From positions 1 to 20,736 of the forward strand of contig DAHXLZ010000101.1 of NCBI GenBank assembly GCA_027365715.1: a DNA stretch of 20,736 nt. Direction: 5' to 3'. The position numbers and the translations under genes were made by a program. Shown here one piece after another: positions 15,501-20,736 of the stretch. The stretch's first letter is position 1, and every line of letters begins with the position of its first letter. The stretch comes from Methanomassiliicoccales archaeon (GTDB lineage: Archaea; Thermoplasmatota; Thermoplasmata; Sysuiplasmatales; Sysuiplasmataceae). A model generated the notes under the pieces. The model had not been told where the DNA came from and did not search any database. It was given only the letters and a program-made list of their open reading frames with translations.

Positions 15501-16899
15501 GGAAGGGGCCATCGGCCTTCTCTCTGTTAAAGAGTACTGCGAGAAGGTAAAATTGCAGGAAGAAATGTCGAAGAGGACGCTGGAAGTAACAGCAACAAAA
15601 GTTTCCGCCCTGAAACAGCAGGGTGTCGACACCGCGCCTCTCTATGAGGAAATTGAGGAGATGAGGAGACTGCTCGCCATCAGGAAGTACCGTGAGGTTA
15701 TCGAGAAGGGATTCCGCATCGAGCAGATGATGGACGAACTCATGTCTGCCAGCAAGAAGGTAAATGAGAGGCTGGCGGAACTGGAGCAGAAGTTGAGCTC
15801 ATATGGTGAGCTGGGAGTTCCGGTTCAGGAATGCGTGGATATGGCAGCCAGAATTACCGGCATCGTGGCGTCAGGGAATCCGTCGGAAGCGATTCCGCTA
15901 ATCGCCGAATGCAGCAGGAATGCTGAGGAAGCGATTAACGGCGCCTGTCTTTCCACTCTGAATGCCCTCGAAAAGGCAGGAAAGGCTGCCGATGAACTGG
16001 GAATAGAGTTCAGGCCCGGGATTACGGAACAGGCGAGGAATGCCATGGTTGAAGGCAAACCGTTTGAATCGCTCTCCATCAGTTTCCACGGACTGAAGGA
16101 TATATCGTTCGTAATACTGGAGACGCTGCAGGGAGCGCTGAGACGCGGTCTGGAGGGAATCGATTACCCGCCTGCACTTCTCGCTGATGCGATGAAACGC
16201 ATTGAGTCCCTTGTCTCCGATCAGCGTTACAACGACGCAATGATGTATCTGAGGGAAACGAAAGAGCATGCCTCAGTGAAGGCAAAGACGGCAGCGGCCA
16301 TTGAACCGTTCAGGACTGAATATCAATCTCTCTCACAGACATTGCGCAGGGCTGGAATTAACATTCGTGCTGTTGAGGGAAGGTTCAACGCGCTGCTCTC
16401 CGACTTGCCAGACAACGCCACAGCATCGGCCAGACAGATAATCGCCGAGATGCAGGATATGCGGGATATGATGCTTCCCTCTATTTCTATTGAAGAGCTG
16501 AAAGGCGCACCGGGATATGTGCTGATCATACGCAACGGCGGAAAGGCTGTTGCACTCAATGTTTCGGTTGAGGTGAAGGGACAGACTTTCAGTATGAATG
16601 ATGTCATCGGTAATATGAAGCCAGGTCAGGAAAGGAAATTCAGTATTTCACCGTCTGCCACTGGCGAAGTGAGGGTGATTGCAAAGGCGCAGAGCCTTGT
16701 GGACGAAACCGTGAAGGTTTTCAGTCAGCTCTTCAGAATTGATGGAGGCTCGCTCGTCAGAGTCAGGTTGTGCCCGCATTGCAGGGGCAAGATAAGGGAA
16801 GGGCTGCATTCATACAGCTGTTCCTGCGGCAGGGAATACCATGAGCCATGCATTTCGAGGCTCAAGGAATGTGAATGCGGATTGCCTGTTCACACCTGA
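12502..16899 (+). CDS. giant helical-repeat protein with C-terminal beta domain and RING-like zinc finger
   Basis: This 1465-residue protein belongs to no family I can name. Residues 1 to about 1325 are almost all helix. A loose repeat of roughly 45-100 residues recurs at least a dozen times, with the pattern L-x-x-L-G ... L-x-x-A-x-x-L-x-x-x-x-(D/E)-(Y/F)-x-x-A ... (for example LENAVVLVKNREYSRCLEIA and LEKARELLASRQFEQAFNSL), like TPR-type helical pairs or segmented coiled coil. Residues 1329-1413 look like a CARDB-type beta-sandwich (LIIRNGGKAVALNVSVEVKG). Residues 1424-1459 hold eight zinc ligands: C1424, C1427, C1440, C1442, H1447, C1450, C1457 and C1459. The order SCSCGREYHEPCISRL resembles RING-H2. 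There is no signal peptide or membrane helix, so it is probably a cytosolic scaffold. The start is a GTG at 12502; an ATG at 12526 is an alternative. Confidence 0.85.
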   Translation: MTGNYFGNMKLGKQLTDRARELAQERIEAEARLSELDDYSSLCLRLGFNSTRFSEISKGAKEKFESKDYRGCISDASRAVSTLIEELNSMFGSRIDSTVKILDFLGSKGSNVVQLNESLKEVRAMLDEHAYEKADALLTEVWSREEKNISELYSTEFSRVQKTLVEAKSRGMTFEGVDTLLSGARNEMASNNFENAFRLLDEVAATIVSKFRSSTEMQMKAIASKIDISRQFGLGTSLQREKLDQIQTLPPEEKFGEIQSLLSSLNRDVEHRLMRAFEVNIKTIRSDLGNKTLPPSLTSNASLHLKQIEKTLSEGDFEKAYSSLRDVEAELERAKFDYIARILLNGKKYISDAIRSGADISSVNEQIRQVRELMKKRRFDDAVRTAELANEAAKKLADQVTLAAELLRTIDTEYSLIASQITNSVDASIKYAEAKRKYGQKDYSGFISEANLLISEMHLMLEAYSTSQIDALDRKISALEYLGAETLELNKSLENAVVLVKNREYSRCLEIAAKMDAEADGLIRQLNTSWMKKAGDSAAVSKGNMRERLEKLMLDANSLQKNEEYYRSACIAKDIVDWSNNGDVYRVRSLVQRTRRLMSVVQSVSSNSVASMIDGAERNLDISVESALKSAGEAHDIMYSLLTDYFTNEMSELMGMVSASRRKKVEIGYGYNLIGRARAALKFEDFETATRMVSMAREEIQTKLKHVEEIESSLEKAENLFAEGKRAGANLQDVDELLSEARSAIKRYDYPSAGRIVAEVSEKEERALASSLAAKEILVMKSLLQVARTLSLDTSDYDKMRSDSATLMRERNYYDALVLARKAVRDIELVVQNAIDSAIKAVAADTTRAEMDGIDVKLVESRLEKARELLASRQFEQAFNSLSLADKELDFSRNAITETAGAMHTAEEYVEHLDELGIIDSNALGMLRQSKSLLNNEQHLLALQTARKCIELCAGSLKQKGSQILKQYSDELLNMVSEDERESVKLRVEALKPELAAGKPEGAIGLLSVKEYCEKVKLQEEMSKRTLEVTATKVSALKQQGVDTAPLYEEIEEMRRLLAIRKYREVIEKGFRIEQMMDELMSASKKVNERLAELEQKLSSYGELGVPVQECVDMAARITGIVASGNPSEAIPLIAECSRNAEEAINGACLSTLNALEKAGKAADELGIEFRPGITEQARNAMVEGKPFESLSISFHGLKDISFVILETLQGALRRGLEGIDYPPALLADAMKRIESLVSDQRYNDAMMYLRETKEHASVKAKTAAAIEPFRTEYQSLSQTLRRAGINIRAVEGRFNALLSDLPDNATASARQIIAEMQDMRDMMLPSISIEELKGAPGYVLIIRNGGKAVALNVSVEVKGQTFSMNDVIGNMKPGQERKFSISPSATGEVRVIAKAQSLVDETVKVFSQLFRIDGGSLVRVRLCPHCRGKIREGLHSYSCSCGREYHEPCISRLKECECGLPVHT
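16771..16878 (+). other. RING-like zinc finger coding segment
   Basis: Ligand spacing is C-x2-C-x12-C-x-C-x4-H-x2-C-x6-C-x-C. The core CGREYHEPCISRL parallels the RING-H2 consensus C-G-H-x-F-H-x-x-C-I-x-x-W-L, except that the first His is replaced by Arg and an extra Cys stands before the motif. A cross-brace of two zinc ions is plausible, as in the binuclear treble-clef (RING-like) folds known in prokaryotes. Confidence 0.6.
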
Positions 16900-16905
16900 A
16901 CAGGC

Positions 16906-16967
16906 TGACATCCTCAGTTTATAAAAGCGAGCGTGAAGCCCCCGAACTTGTTCTCGGGAGGATGTCA
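16906..16967. mobile_element. solo IS200/IS605-like end or miniature element
   Basis: The 62-base segment is bounded by a perfect 10-bp inverted repeat, TGACATCCTC (16906-16915) and GAGGATGTCA (16958-16967). Inside are a strong TATA-like TTTATAAAAG (16918-16927) and GAAGCCCCCGA ... TCTCGGGAGG, whose CCCGA/TCGGG stem closes an 8-base loop. The GAAGCCCC-hairpin-GGGAGGATGTCAC string is typical of the right end of archaeal OrfB-type IS605 elements. No transposase lies next to it. Placed between two convergent genes, it might also end transcription. Confidence 0.55.
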
Positions 16968-16976
16968 CAATGCGAT

Positions 16977-17513
16977 TCAGTGTTCTGAATAGAGCGGATG
17001 CAATTCCACCATCCTTTTCCATATTCCGTCGATATCTCCCTTCTTCACTCCTCTTAACATCTCCCTTGCCATCATGAAGCTTTTCCGCTCCTCCGGCGTG
17101 TACTCTCCGGGAACCGGGCCGAATGTGCTGCCGGATACCCTGTGTCCCAGCATGAATGAGAACAGGTATTTTGATCTGTTGATGTGATATGGGCTGGTTA
17201 CGATTACCACCCTGGTGTAATCCAGGTGCTTTAGCAGAGCCGAGCAGAAGTACGCATTGCCGATAGTGTCAAGGCTGCTGTTTTCAAGCATGGCCGGTAT
17301 TGAAGCCGCCGGGAATGATTTCTCATATACACGGTGCATGATCGAAGCTTCACTCACCGTACCGGCAGTCCTCCCGCCGGAAAACAGCATGATGCATTCG
17401 CCCTTCACAATTCCATTTGCAGTTTCGACGCCGCATCTGACCCGATTCACCATCTCCGGAGTCGCATAATCCCCGTCGGGCCTGCAGCCCAGAATGACCA
17501 CGACTGTCAGCAT
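16977..17513 (-). CDS. DUF218 (YdcF/SanA/ElyC-like) protein
   Basis: 178 residues from the ATG at 17513. The family pattern is clear: a first strand VVVILGCRPDG, then EMVNRVRCGVE, the strand MLFSGGRTAGTVSEASIM with the Gly-Gly and Ser-Glu-Ala motif, SSLDTIGNAYF, and VVIVTSPYHINRSKYLF near the end. Bacterial members affect cell-envelope metabolism (SanA, ElyC) or bind S-adenosylmethionine (YdcF), but no reaction is firmly known. This one lacks the usual N-terminal membrane helix beyond a short hydrophobic strand, so it may be cytosolic. A longer reading from 17669 adds about 50 residues without family similarity and is rejected. It lies 257 bases after the cyclodeaminase gene on the same strand. 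A 7-bp inverted repeat at 17571-17587 sits upstream and may be an operator. Confidence 0.8.
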   Translation of the reverse strand: MLTVVVILGCRPDGDYATPEMVNRVRCGVETANGIVKGECIMLFSGGRTAGTVSEASIMHRVYEKSFPAASIPAMLENSSLDTIGNAYFCSALLKHLDYTRVVIVTSPYHINRSKYLFSFMLGHRVSGSTFGPVPGEYTPEERKSFMMAREMLRGVKKGDIDGIWKRMVELHPLYSEH

Positions 17514-17570
17514 TAATCGACATGAATGGAGAGCAGTAGAAAATGATTGCGCAGTCCGCCGGCAGATATT

Positions 17571-17587
17571 CGATGCTGTGAGCATCG
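17571..17587. repeat. perfect 7-bp inverted repeat upstream of the DUF218 gene
   Basis: CGATGCT-GTG-AGCATCG. It lies 58-74 bases before the ATG at 17513 and after the end of the cyclodeaminase gene. No T-run follows, so an operator or chance palindrome is more likely than a terminator. Confidence 0.35.
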
Positions 17588-17770
17588 CTGCTATGGCCGG
17601 AGTCGACCGGCCCGTTGCAGCGGGGATGATGGTGGACGGTTGCATTTCACCGACCCCGGTTACACGCATCCGTTTTTACAGAGGCGGTTGGCCGATGAAG
17701 CACCCATGGGCGCAGCATTCTCTCTGTGCATTCTGTTCTGACGGCGCTGTTGCGTGTTGCGGCCGATAAC

Positions 17771-18370
17771 TCAACGGACGTACTGCGGTGGCGTTTTCAG
17801 CAGTTCGGAAACACTTCTGTTTATTTCCCGGACAAAACGCTCGTCCTTGATTGACTCCAGGTTTATCTCAAGGTTTTCATAGGCGCCTTTCAGTGCTGCG
17901 TCTGCCATGATGAATCCTACAATCGCATCCGAGCGGCTGTTTCTGTTTCCGAATTCAACCATGAAACCCGCCAGCTCCTGAAGTTCAGCGCAGATATTCA
18001 TAACCTCCAGCGGAACCACGGTGGCCTTCTTGAGGGTGCTCTGTATCCGCTCGAACCGTTTGAGTTTCTGCAGTTCTGTCTCCCTGGGCAGTGAAAATGC
18101 CTTCATTACTGCTTCAAAACTCCTGGCGTCTCTGTCTGCGAGCCTGAGAAGTGCCGCCGACATTCGTTCACATTTCCGCCTGATGTCCATGGCCCGTCTC
18201 TGCACACCTGCATACGCTTCCTTTCCAATCGTGAGGTTGCAGTCCATTACAATCAGCGCTGCGGCCGTCGCGCCTACGATTGCTGAAGCCGAGCCTCCGC
18301 CCGGCGTCGGCGCCGACGAGGAGAGTTCCTTGATGAATTCTGAAATCTTCTTGTCTGAATAAGGCATCAT
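17771..18370 (-). CDS. formiminotetrahydrofolate cyclodeaminase / methenyl-THF cyclohydrolase family protein
   Basis: A 199-residue all-helical cytosolic enzyme. It turns 5-formimino-tetrahydrofolate into methenyl-tetrahydrofolate and ammonia, the step after the formimidoyltransferase. The hallmark PTPGGGSASAIVGATAAAL (22-40) forms the folate site, and a conserved Asp/Arg region follows (LADRDARSFEAVMKAF). Length is normal for the free-standing enzyme. The ATG at 18370 overlaps the stop of the formimidoyltransferase gene by four bases, and GGGGTGA just upstream is a good ribosome site, so the two enzymes are made together. In vertebrates the two domains are fused (FTCD); here they are separate, as in several Thermoplasmata and bacteria. 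The alternative is a methenyl-THF cyclohydrolase (FchA) of the same family, but the context favours cyclodeaminase. Confidence 0.9.
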   Translation of the reverse strand: MMPYSDKKISEFIKELSSSAPTPGGGSASAIVGATAAALIVMDCNLTIGKEAYAGVQRRAMDIRRKCERMSAALLRLADRDARSFEAVMKAFSLPRETELQKLKRFERIQSTLKKATVVPLEVMNICAELQELAGFMVEFGNRNSRSDAIVGFIMADAALKGAYENLEINLESIKDERFVREINRSVSELLKTPPQYVR

Positions 18371-19290
18371 TCACCCCTTCCGCTGGAAATCATATCCAGC
18401 AGCCGCGACTCTATCATCTGGCTTTTATCGAACTCCATCAGCTTAAGTTTTTGCCTTCCGATCTCTATAAATTCCGAAGCGGGAACCATTCCAACAACTT
18501 CACTCCCGGCCACTGTATGCCCTTCAGTTCCGGCTTCCTCGGCCACTCTGTCGTATACGCCAGCCATCCCCGTCTTCGACAGATCGGTGAGATTAATGGA
18601 GACCTGTGCCATATTTTTCTCCTTTATGAAGAAGCCCAGTGCTTTGACACCGGGCATTCCTCCGTCTCTCTCCCGGATCTTCTTTGCTATCCTCTTTGCC
18701 ACGGAGACATCAGCCGTGTTCAGGTATATGTTGTAAGCCACAAGAATCGGTCTTGCTCCGACAACAGTGGCGCCGGCAGTCGGGTGAAGGGCAGGACCGC
18801 CGAAATCAGGTTTCCGCTCCTCATCGGTCAGAATAGTTTCCCTGAGCCCTTCATACTCTCCTTTTCTTATGTCTGAAAGGTTCTTTCTGCCGGGTCTTCT
18901 CGCAGACTGTTCATAAAGGTACGTTGGTATGCCAAGCTCATCAGAAATCCGCTCTGCAATGGCAACCGAGAGTGATACACACTCCTCCATGCTGACGTCT
19001 GAAAGCGGGATGACAGGTATGACGTCCGTTGCACCTATTCTCGGGTGTTCGCCACTGTGCCTGTTCATGTCTATGAGTTCCAGTGCAGTTCCGGCAGCCG
19101 CAAATGCGGCATCCGCCACCGATGCCGGTGTTCCGGCGAAGGTCAGAACGCTTCTGTTGTGCGAGGCGTCCATTTCAGAGCCTAATACCATAATACCGCG
19201 CACGTTTCTGATTGAATCTTCAATGCGCTTTACAACATTCGCGTCTCTGCCCTCACTGAAATTCGGAACACATTCGATCAGTTTGGTCAA
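18367..19290 (-). CDS. glutamate formimidoyltransferase
   Basis: 307 residues, the full length of the formiminotransferase N- and C-subdomains. It moves the formimino group from N-formimino-L-glutamate, a product of histidine breakdown, to tetrahydrofolate. The start IECVPNFSEGRD is the family signature. The catalytic His is H82 in HSGEHPRIGATDVIPVIPL (78-96), at the same number as in the mammalian enzyme. The start codon is a TTG at 19290, chosen because AAGGTG lies five bases upstream and the family N-terminus begins there. A TATA box at 19343-19351 gives a leader of about 30 bases. It heads a two-gene operon with the cyclodeaminase. Other histidine-degradation genes (hutH, hutU, hutI) are not in the window. 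Confidence 0.93.
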   Translation of the reverse strand: MTKLIECVPNFSEGRDANVVKRIEDSIRNVRGIMVLGSEMDASHNRSVLTFAGTPASVADAAFAAAGTALELIDMNRHSGEHPRIGATDVIPVIPLSDVSMEECVSLSVAIAERISDELGIPTYLYEQSARRPGRKNLSDIRKGEYEGLRETILTDEERKPDFGGPALHPTAGATVVGARPILVAYNIYLNTADVSVAKRIAKKIRERDGGMPGVKALGFFIKEKNMAQVSINLTDLSKTGMAGVYDRVAEEAGTEGHTVAGSEVVGMVPASEFIEIGRQKLKLMEFDKSQMIESRLLDMISSGRGE

Positions 19291-19295
19291 TTCAG

Positions 19296-19301
19296 CACCT
19301 T
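19296..19301 (-). promoter_or_regulatory. ribosome binding site deciding the TTG start of the formimidoyltransferase
   Basis: AAGGTG on the minus strand, five bases before the TTG at 19290. No ATG or GTG is nearby in frame. Confidence 0.65.
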
Positions 19302-19342
19302 CTGATATTCCAGCATCCGCCGGGGATAAGGCGATAGCAGCG

Positions 19343-19351
19343 CATATATTA
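19343..19351 (-). promoter_or_regulatory. TATA box of the formimidoyltransferase-cyclodeaminase operon
   Basis: The minus strand reads TAATATATG. It directly abuts the stop codon of the Mrp gene and predicts a transcript start near 19320. Confidence 0.5.
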
Positions 19352-20500
19352 TCATTTTATTCCAGGAACAGCTTCTTCCTTTTTCCAGGCAATTGGAGAC
19401 ACAGAAACCGGTGAGACTGCCAGTATCTTATTCCTCACGTTTGCTACGAGATGTCTGATTTCATCGCTGCTGTACTTATCAATTTCTCCCCTGTCCGCGA
19501 GCTCTGCAGCGGCAGGGTCAAAAGGCAGTTTACCCAGCAGGTCAAGTTTAGCAAGCATCTCCGTGTCCCTGCCGCTGTCGTGAGGGTACATATTCACTTC
19601 TTCACCACAATGCGGGCATTTCAGATAACTCATATTTTCCACAAGGCCAAGAACCGGAATCTTTGTTACGCGCGCCATGTCAAGTGCCTTTTCCACTATC
19701 ATGTGCGCAAGTGATTGTGGCGTCGTGACAACTATGACACCGTCCAGCGGTATCGACTGGAAAACAGTAAGCTGTGCATCGCTGGTCCCTGGCGGAAGGT
19801 CGAGCAGCAGAAAATGCAGATCTCCCCAGTCAGTCTGCGAGTACATCTGGTTAATCGCCCTTGTCACTAGCGGCCCTCTCCATACGACAGCCTGCGTCTG
19901 TTTTTCCAGTATCAGATTCATCGAGATCAGTTTTATTCCGTCTCCTGTTCTTGCCGGTATCAGCATTTTCTCTGTCGCGGCTGCCCTGCCGCCGACACCC
20001 ATGATTTTTGCCATGCTGGGTCCAGTGATGTCCGCGTCGAGTATGCCGACACTGAATCCTTCTCTCATCAGTTCGCTGGCAATTACCGCAGTTGTAAGCG
20101 ACTTTCCGACTCCCCCTTTTCCGGAGACTATTGCTATGATGTGCTGAATTCCCATTTTTCCGAATCTGAAAATGCCAGGCGCAATCTCAGTCGCACCTTC
20201 CGGTTTTTTCTGACTCCTTCTCTTCCTCAATTCTTCAGAAAGGGCGAATTGTTCCTCTCTTGTCATCACACCGAGTTTCAGCTCGACCTCTTCCACTCCT
20301 GGCACATTCTTAAGTATCGTCCTGATATCAGATTCTATTGTCTTCTGCAGCGGGCAGCCCTGCACTGTCAGCGCTATCTCAACGCTGACCTTTGAACCGT
20401 CGATCCTGATCCCTCTTACCATGTTGAGTTCGACTATGCTTATCCCAATCTCAGGATCCATCACAGGCCGCAATGCTTCTGTTATCTGCCTCTCATTCAC
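19352..20500 (-). CDS. Mrp/NBP35-family Fe-S cluster carrier ATPase with N-terminal MIP18 (DUF59) domain
   Basis: A cytosolic P-loop ATPase that binds and passes on iron-sulfur clusters. From the GTG at 20500 it is 382 residues. Residues 4-80 are a MIP18/DUF59 domain (PVMDPEIGISIVELNMV, LTVQGCPL). The Mrp/ParA ATPase follows, with the deviant Walker A GKGGVGKS (127-134), DADITGPS, DLPPGTSD, and the C-x-x-C of KCPHCGEE, which should bridge a cluster between two subunits. GGGAG stands seven bases before the GTG, and this start gives the normal family N-terminus. An ATG at 20536 would add 12 residues. The longest reading (to 20722) runs through a hairpin region and is rejected. A TATA-like GATTAACG (20552-20559) would give a leader of about 30 bases. 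The formimidoyltransferase gene follows after 61 bases. Confidence 0.92.
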   Translation of the reverse strand: MNERQITEALRPVMDPEIGISIVELNMVRGIRIDGSKVSVEIALTVQGCPLQKTIESDIRTILKNVPGVEEVELKLGVMTREEQFALSEELRKRRSQKKPEGATEIAPGIFRFGKMGIQHIIAIVSGKGGVGKSLTTAVIASELMREGFSVGILDADITGPSMAKIMGVGGRAAATEKMLIPARTGDGIKLISMNLILEKQTQAVVWRGPLVTRAINQMYSQTDWGDLHFLLLDLPPGTSDAQLTVFQSIPLDGVIVVTTPQSLAHMIVEKALDMARVTKIPVLGLVENMSYLKCPHCGEEVNMYPHDSGRDTEMLAKLDLLGKLPFDPAAAELADRGEIDKYSSDEIRHLVANVRNKILAVSPVSVSPIAWKKEEAVPGIK

Positions 20501-20507
20501 CGTTAAA

Positions 20508-20512
20508 CTCCC
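20508..20512 (-). promoter_or_regulatory. ribosome binding site of the Mrp gene
   Basis: GGGAG on the minus strand, seven bases before the GTG at 20500. It favours this start over the in-frame ATG at 20536, which has no such site. Confidence 0.55.
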
Positions 20513-20604
20513 ACTCGAATAGTCGAAAGCCGTCATGGCACGTGTATCCCCCGTTAATCTCACATAGGTGCACTCCGCAGGAGGAGTAATGTGCCAGAAG
20601 CGGG

Positions 20605-20693
20605 CCGGAAGTTTTGCGAAGCAAGACCGGGTGGTGTATGGGTGGTGTGAAACACCAAGCGAAGCGAAGGTGTGCAGCACCACCCATACACCA
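20605..20693. repeat. nested strong hairpins with GCGAAGC turns
   Basis: Hairpin 1: CCGG (20605-20608) and TTTTGC pair with GCAAGA and CCGG (20627-20630) around a GAA turn. Hairpin 2: a perfect 16-bp stem, TGGTGTATGGGTGGTG (20632-20647) with CACCACCCATACACCA (20678-20693). It encloses a second stem ACACC/GGTGT (20652-20656, 20669-20673) and the loop AAGCGAAGCGAA. The region lies upstream of the Mrp gene and could be a structured RNA, a miniature mobile element or a palindromic repeat. Confidence 0.75.
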
Positions 20694-20736
20694 TGAGCGG
20701 CGAGCAGGCGAGCGAAGGGCACATAGTAATTGGCGG

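Noticed and set aside
14940..15632. 230-codon minus-strand frame inside the giant gene
   Set aside because: Ser/Ala-rich composition typical of the shadow of a helical coding strand. No promoter or start signal.
17514..17669. N-terminal extension of the DUF218 protein
   Set aside because: The added residues have no family similarity, and the DUF218 fold starts right after the ATG at 17513.
20537..20722. N-terminal extension of Mrp through the hairpin region
   Set aside because: The translation is that of a palindromic repeat, while the MIP18 domain begins right after the GTG at 20500.

Overview
The window looks like part of an archaeal chromosome, most likely a Thermoplasmata-type euryarchaeon (inference). 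Supporting signs are an archaeal class I CCA-adding enzyme, a pair of KaiC/RAD55-like ATPases, an archaeal NitT/TauT-type ABC transporter with two fused permease domains, separate glutamate formimidoyltransferase and cyclodeaminase genes, and AT-rich TATA-like boxes lying about 25-30 bases before start codons. Many genes seem to be leaderless. Where a leader exists, GGAGG or GGTG Shine-Dalgarno motifs are present. I saw no tRNA, rRNA or CRISPR array.

Layout. 1-567 (minus): an ArsR-like winged-helix regulator followed by an overlapping two-helix membrane protein cut by the window edge. 568-881: a possible relic of a TnpB/OrfB zinc-ribbon end. 882-3420 (minus): a NitT/TauT-family transporter, an ATPase plus a double permease whose N-terminal extension has no normal start codon. 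3868-5289 (plus): CCA-adding enzyme with a 15-bp tandem repeat at its N-terminus. 5337-6020 (minus): a membrane protein with an outside domain. 6207-6314 (plus): a possible 35-residue acidic protein. 6287-7992 (minus): a 2-keto-3-deoxygluconate-kinase-like sugar kinase and a cytosolic molybdopterin oxidoreductase. 8112-9652 (minus): an operon of two RecA/KaiC-like ATPases, the first with a broken P-loop. 9702-9777: repeated and inverted TGCTCCTAAAAT motifs in the divergent region. 9898-11013 (plus): a CcrM/HinfI-type adenine methyltransferase with a C-terminal RAMA domain. 11014-12500: decayed transposases (IS66-like and IS3-like). 12502-16899 (plus): a 1465-residue helical-repeat protein ending in a beta-sandwich and a RING-like zinc finger. 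16906-16967: a solo IS605-like end. 16977-20500 (minus): a DUF218/YdcF-like protein, the formimidoyltransferase-cyclodeaminase operon and an Mrp/NBP35 Fe-S carrier ATPase. 20605-20693: strong nested hairpins.

Functionally this is mostly housekeeping (tRNA maturation, folate-linked histidine degradation, Fe-S assembly, sugar catabolism). The less ordinary part runs from 8112 to 16967. It holds the two-ATPase signalling-type operon, repeat motifs, a bacterial-type epigenetic methyltransferase, transposon remains and the giant RING-like protein. No known named system joins these genes. The best candidates for new biology are the giant RING-like protein and the ATPase pair with one active and one degenerate P-loop.
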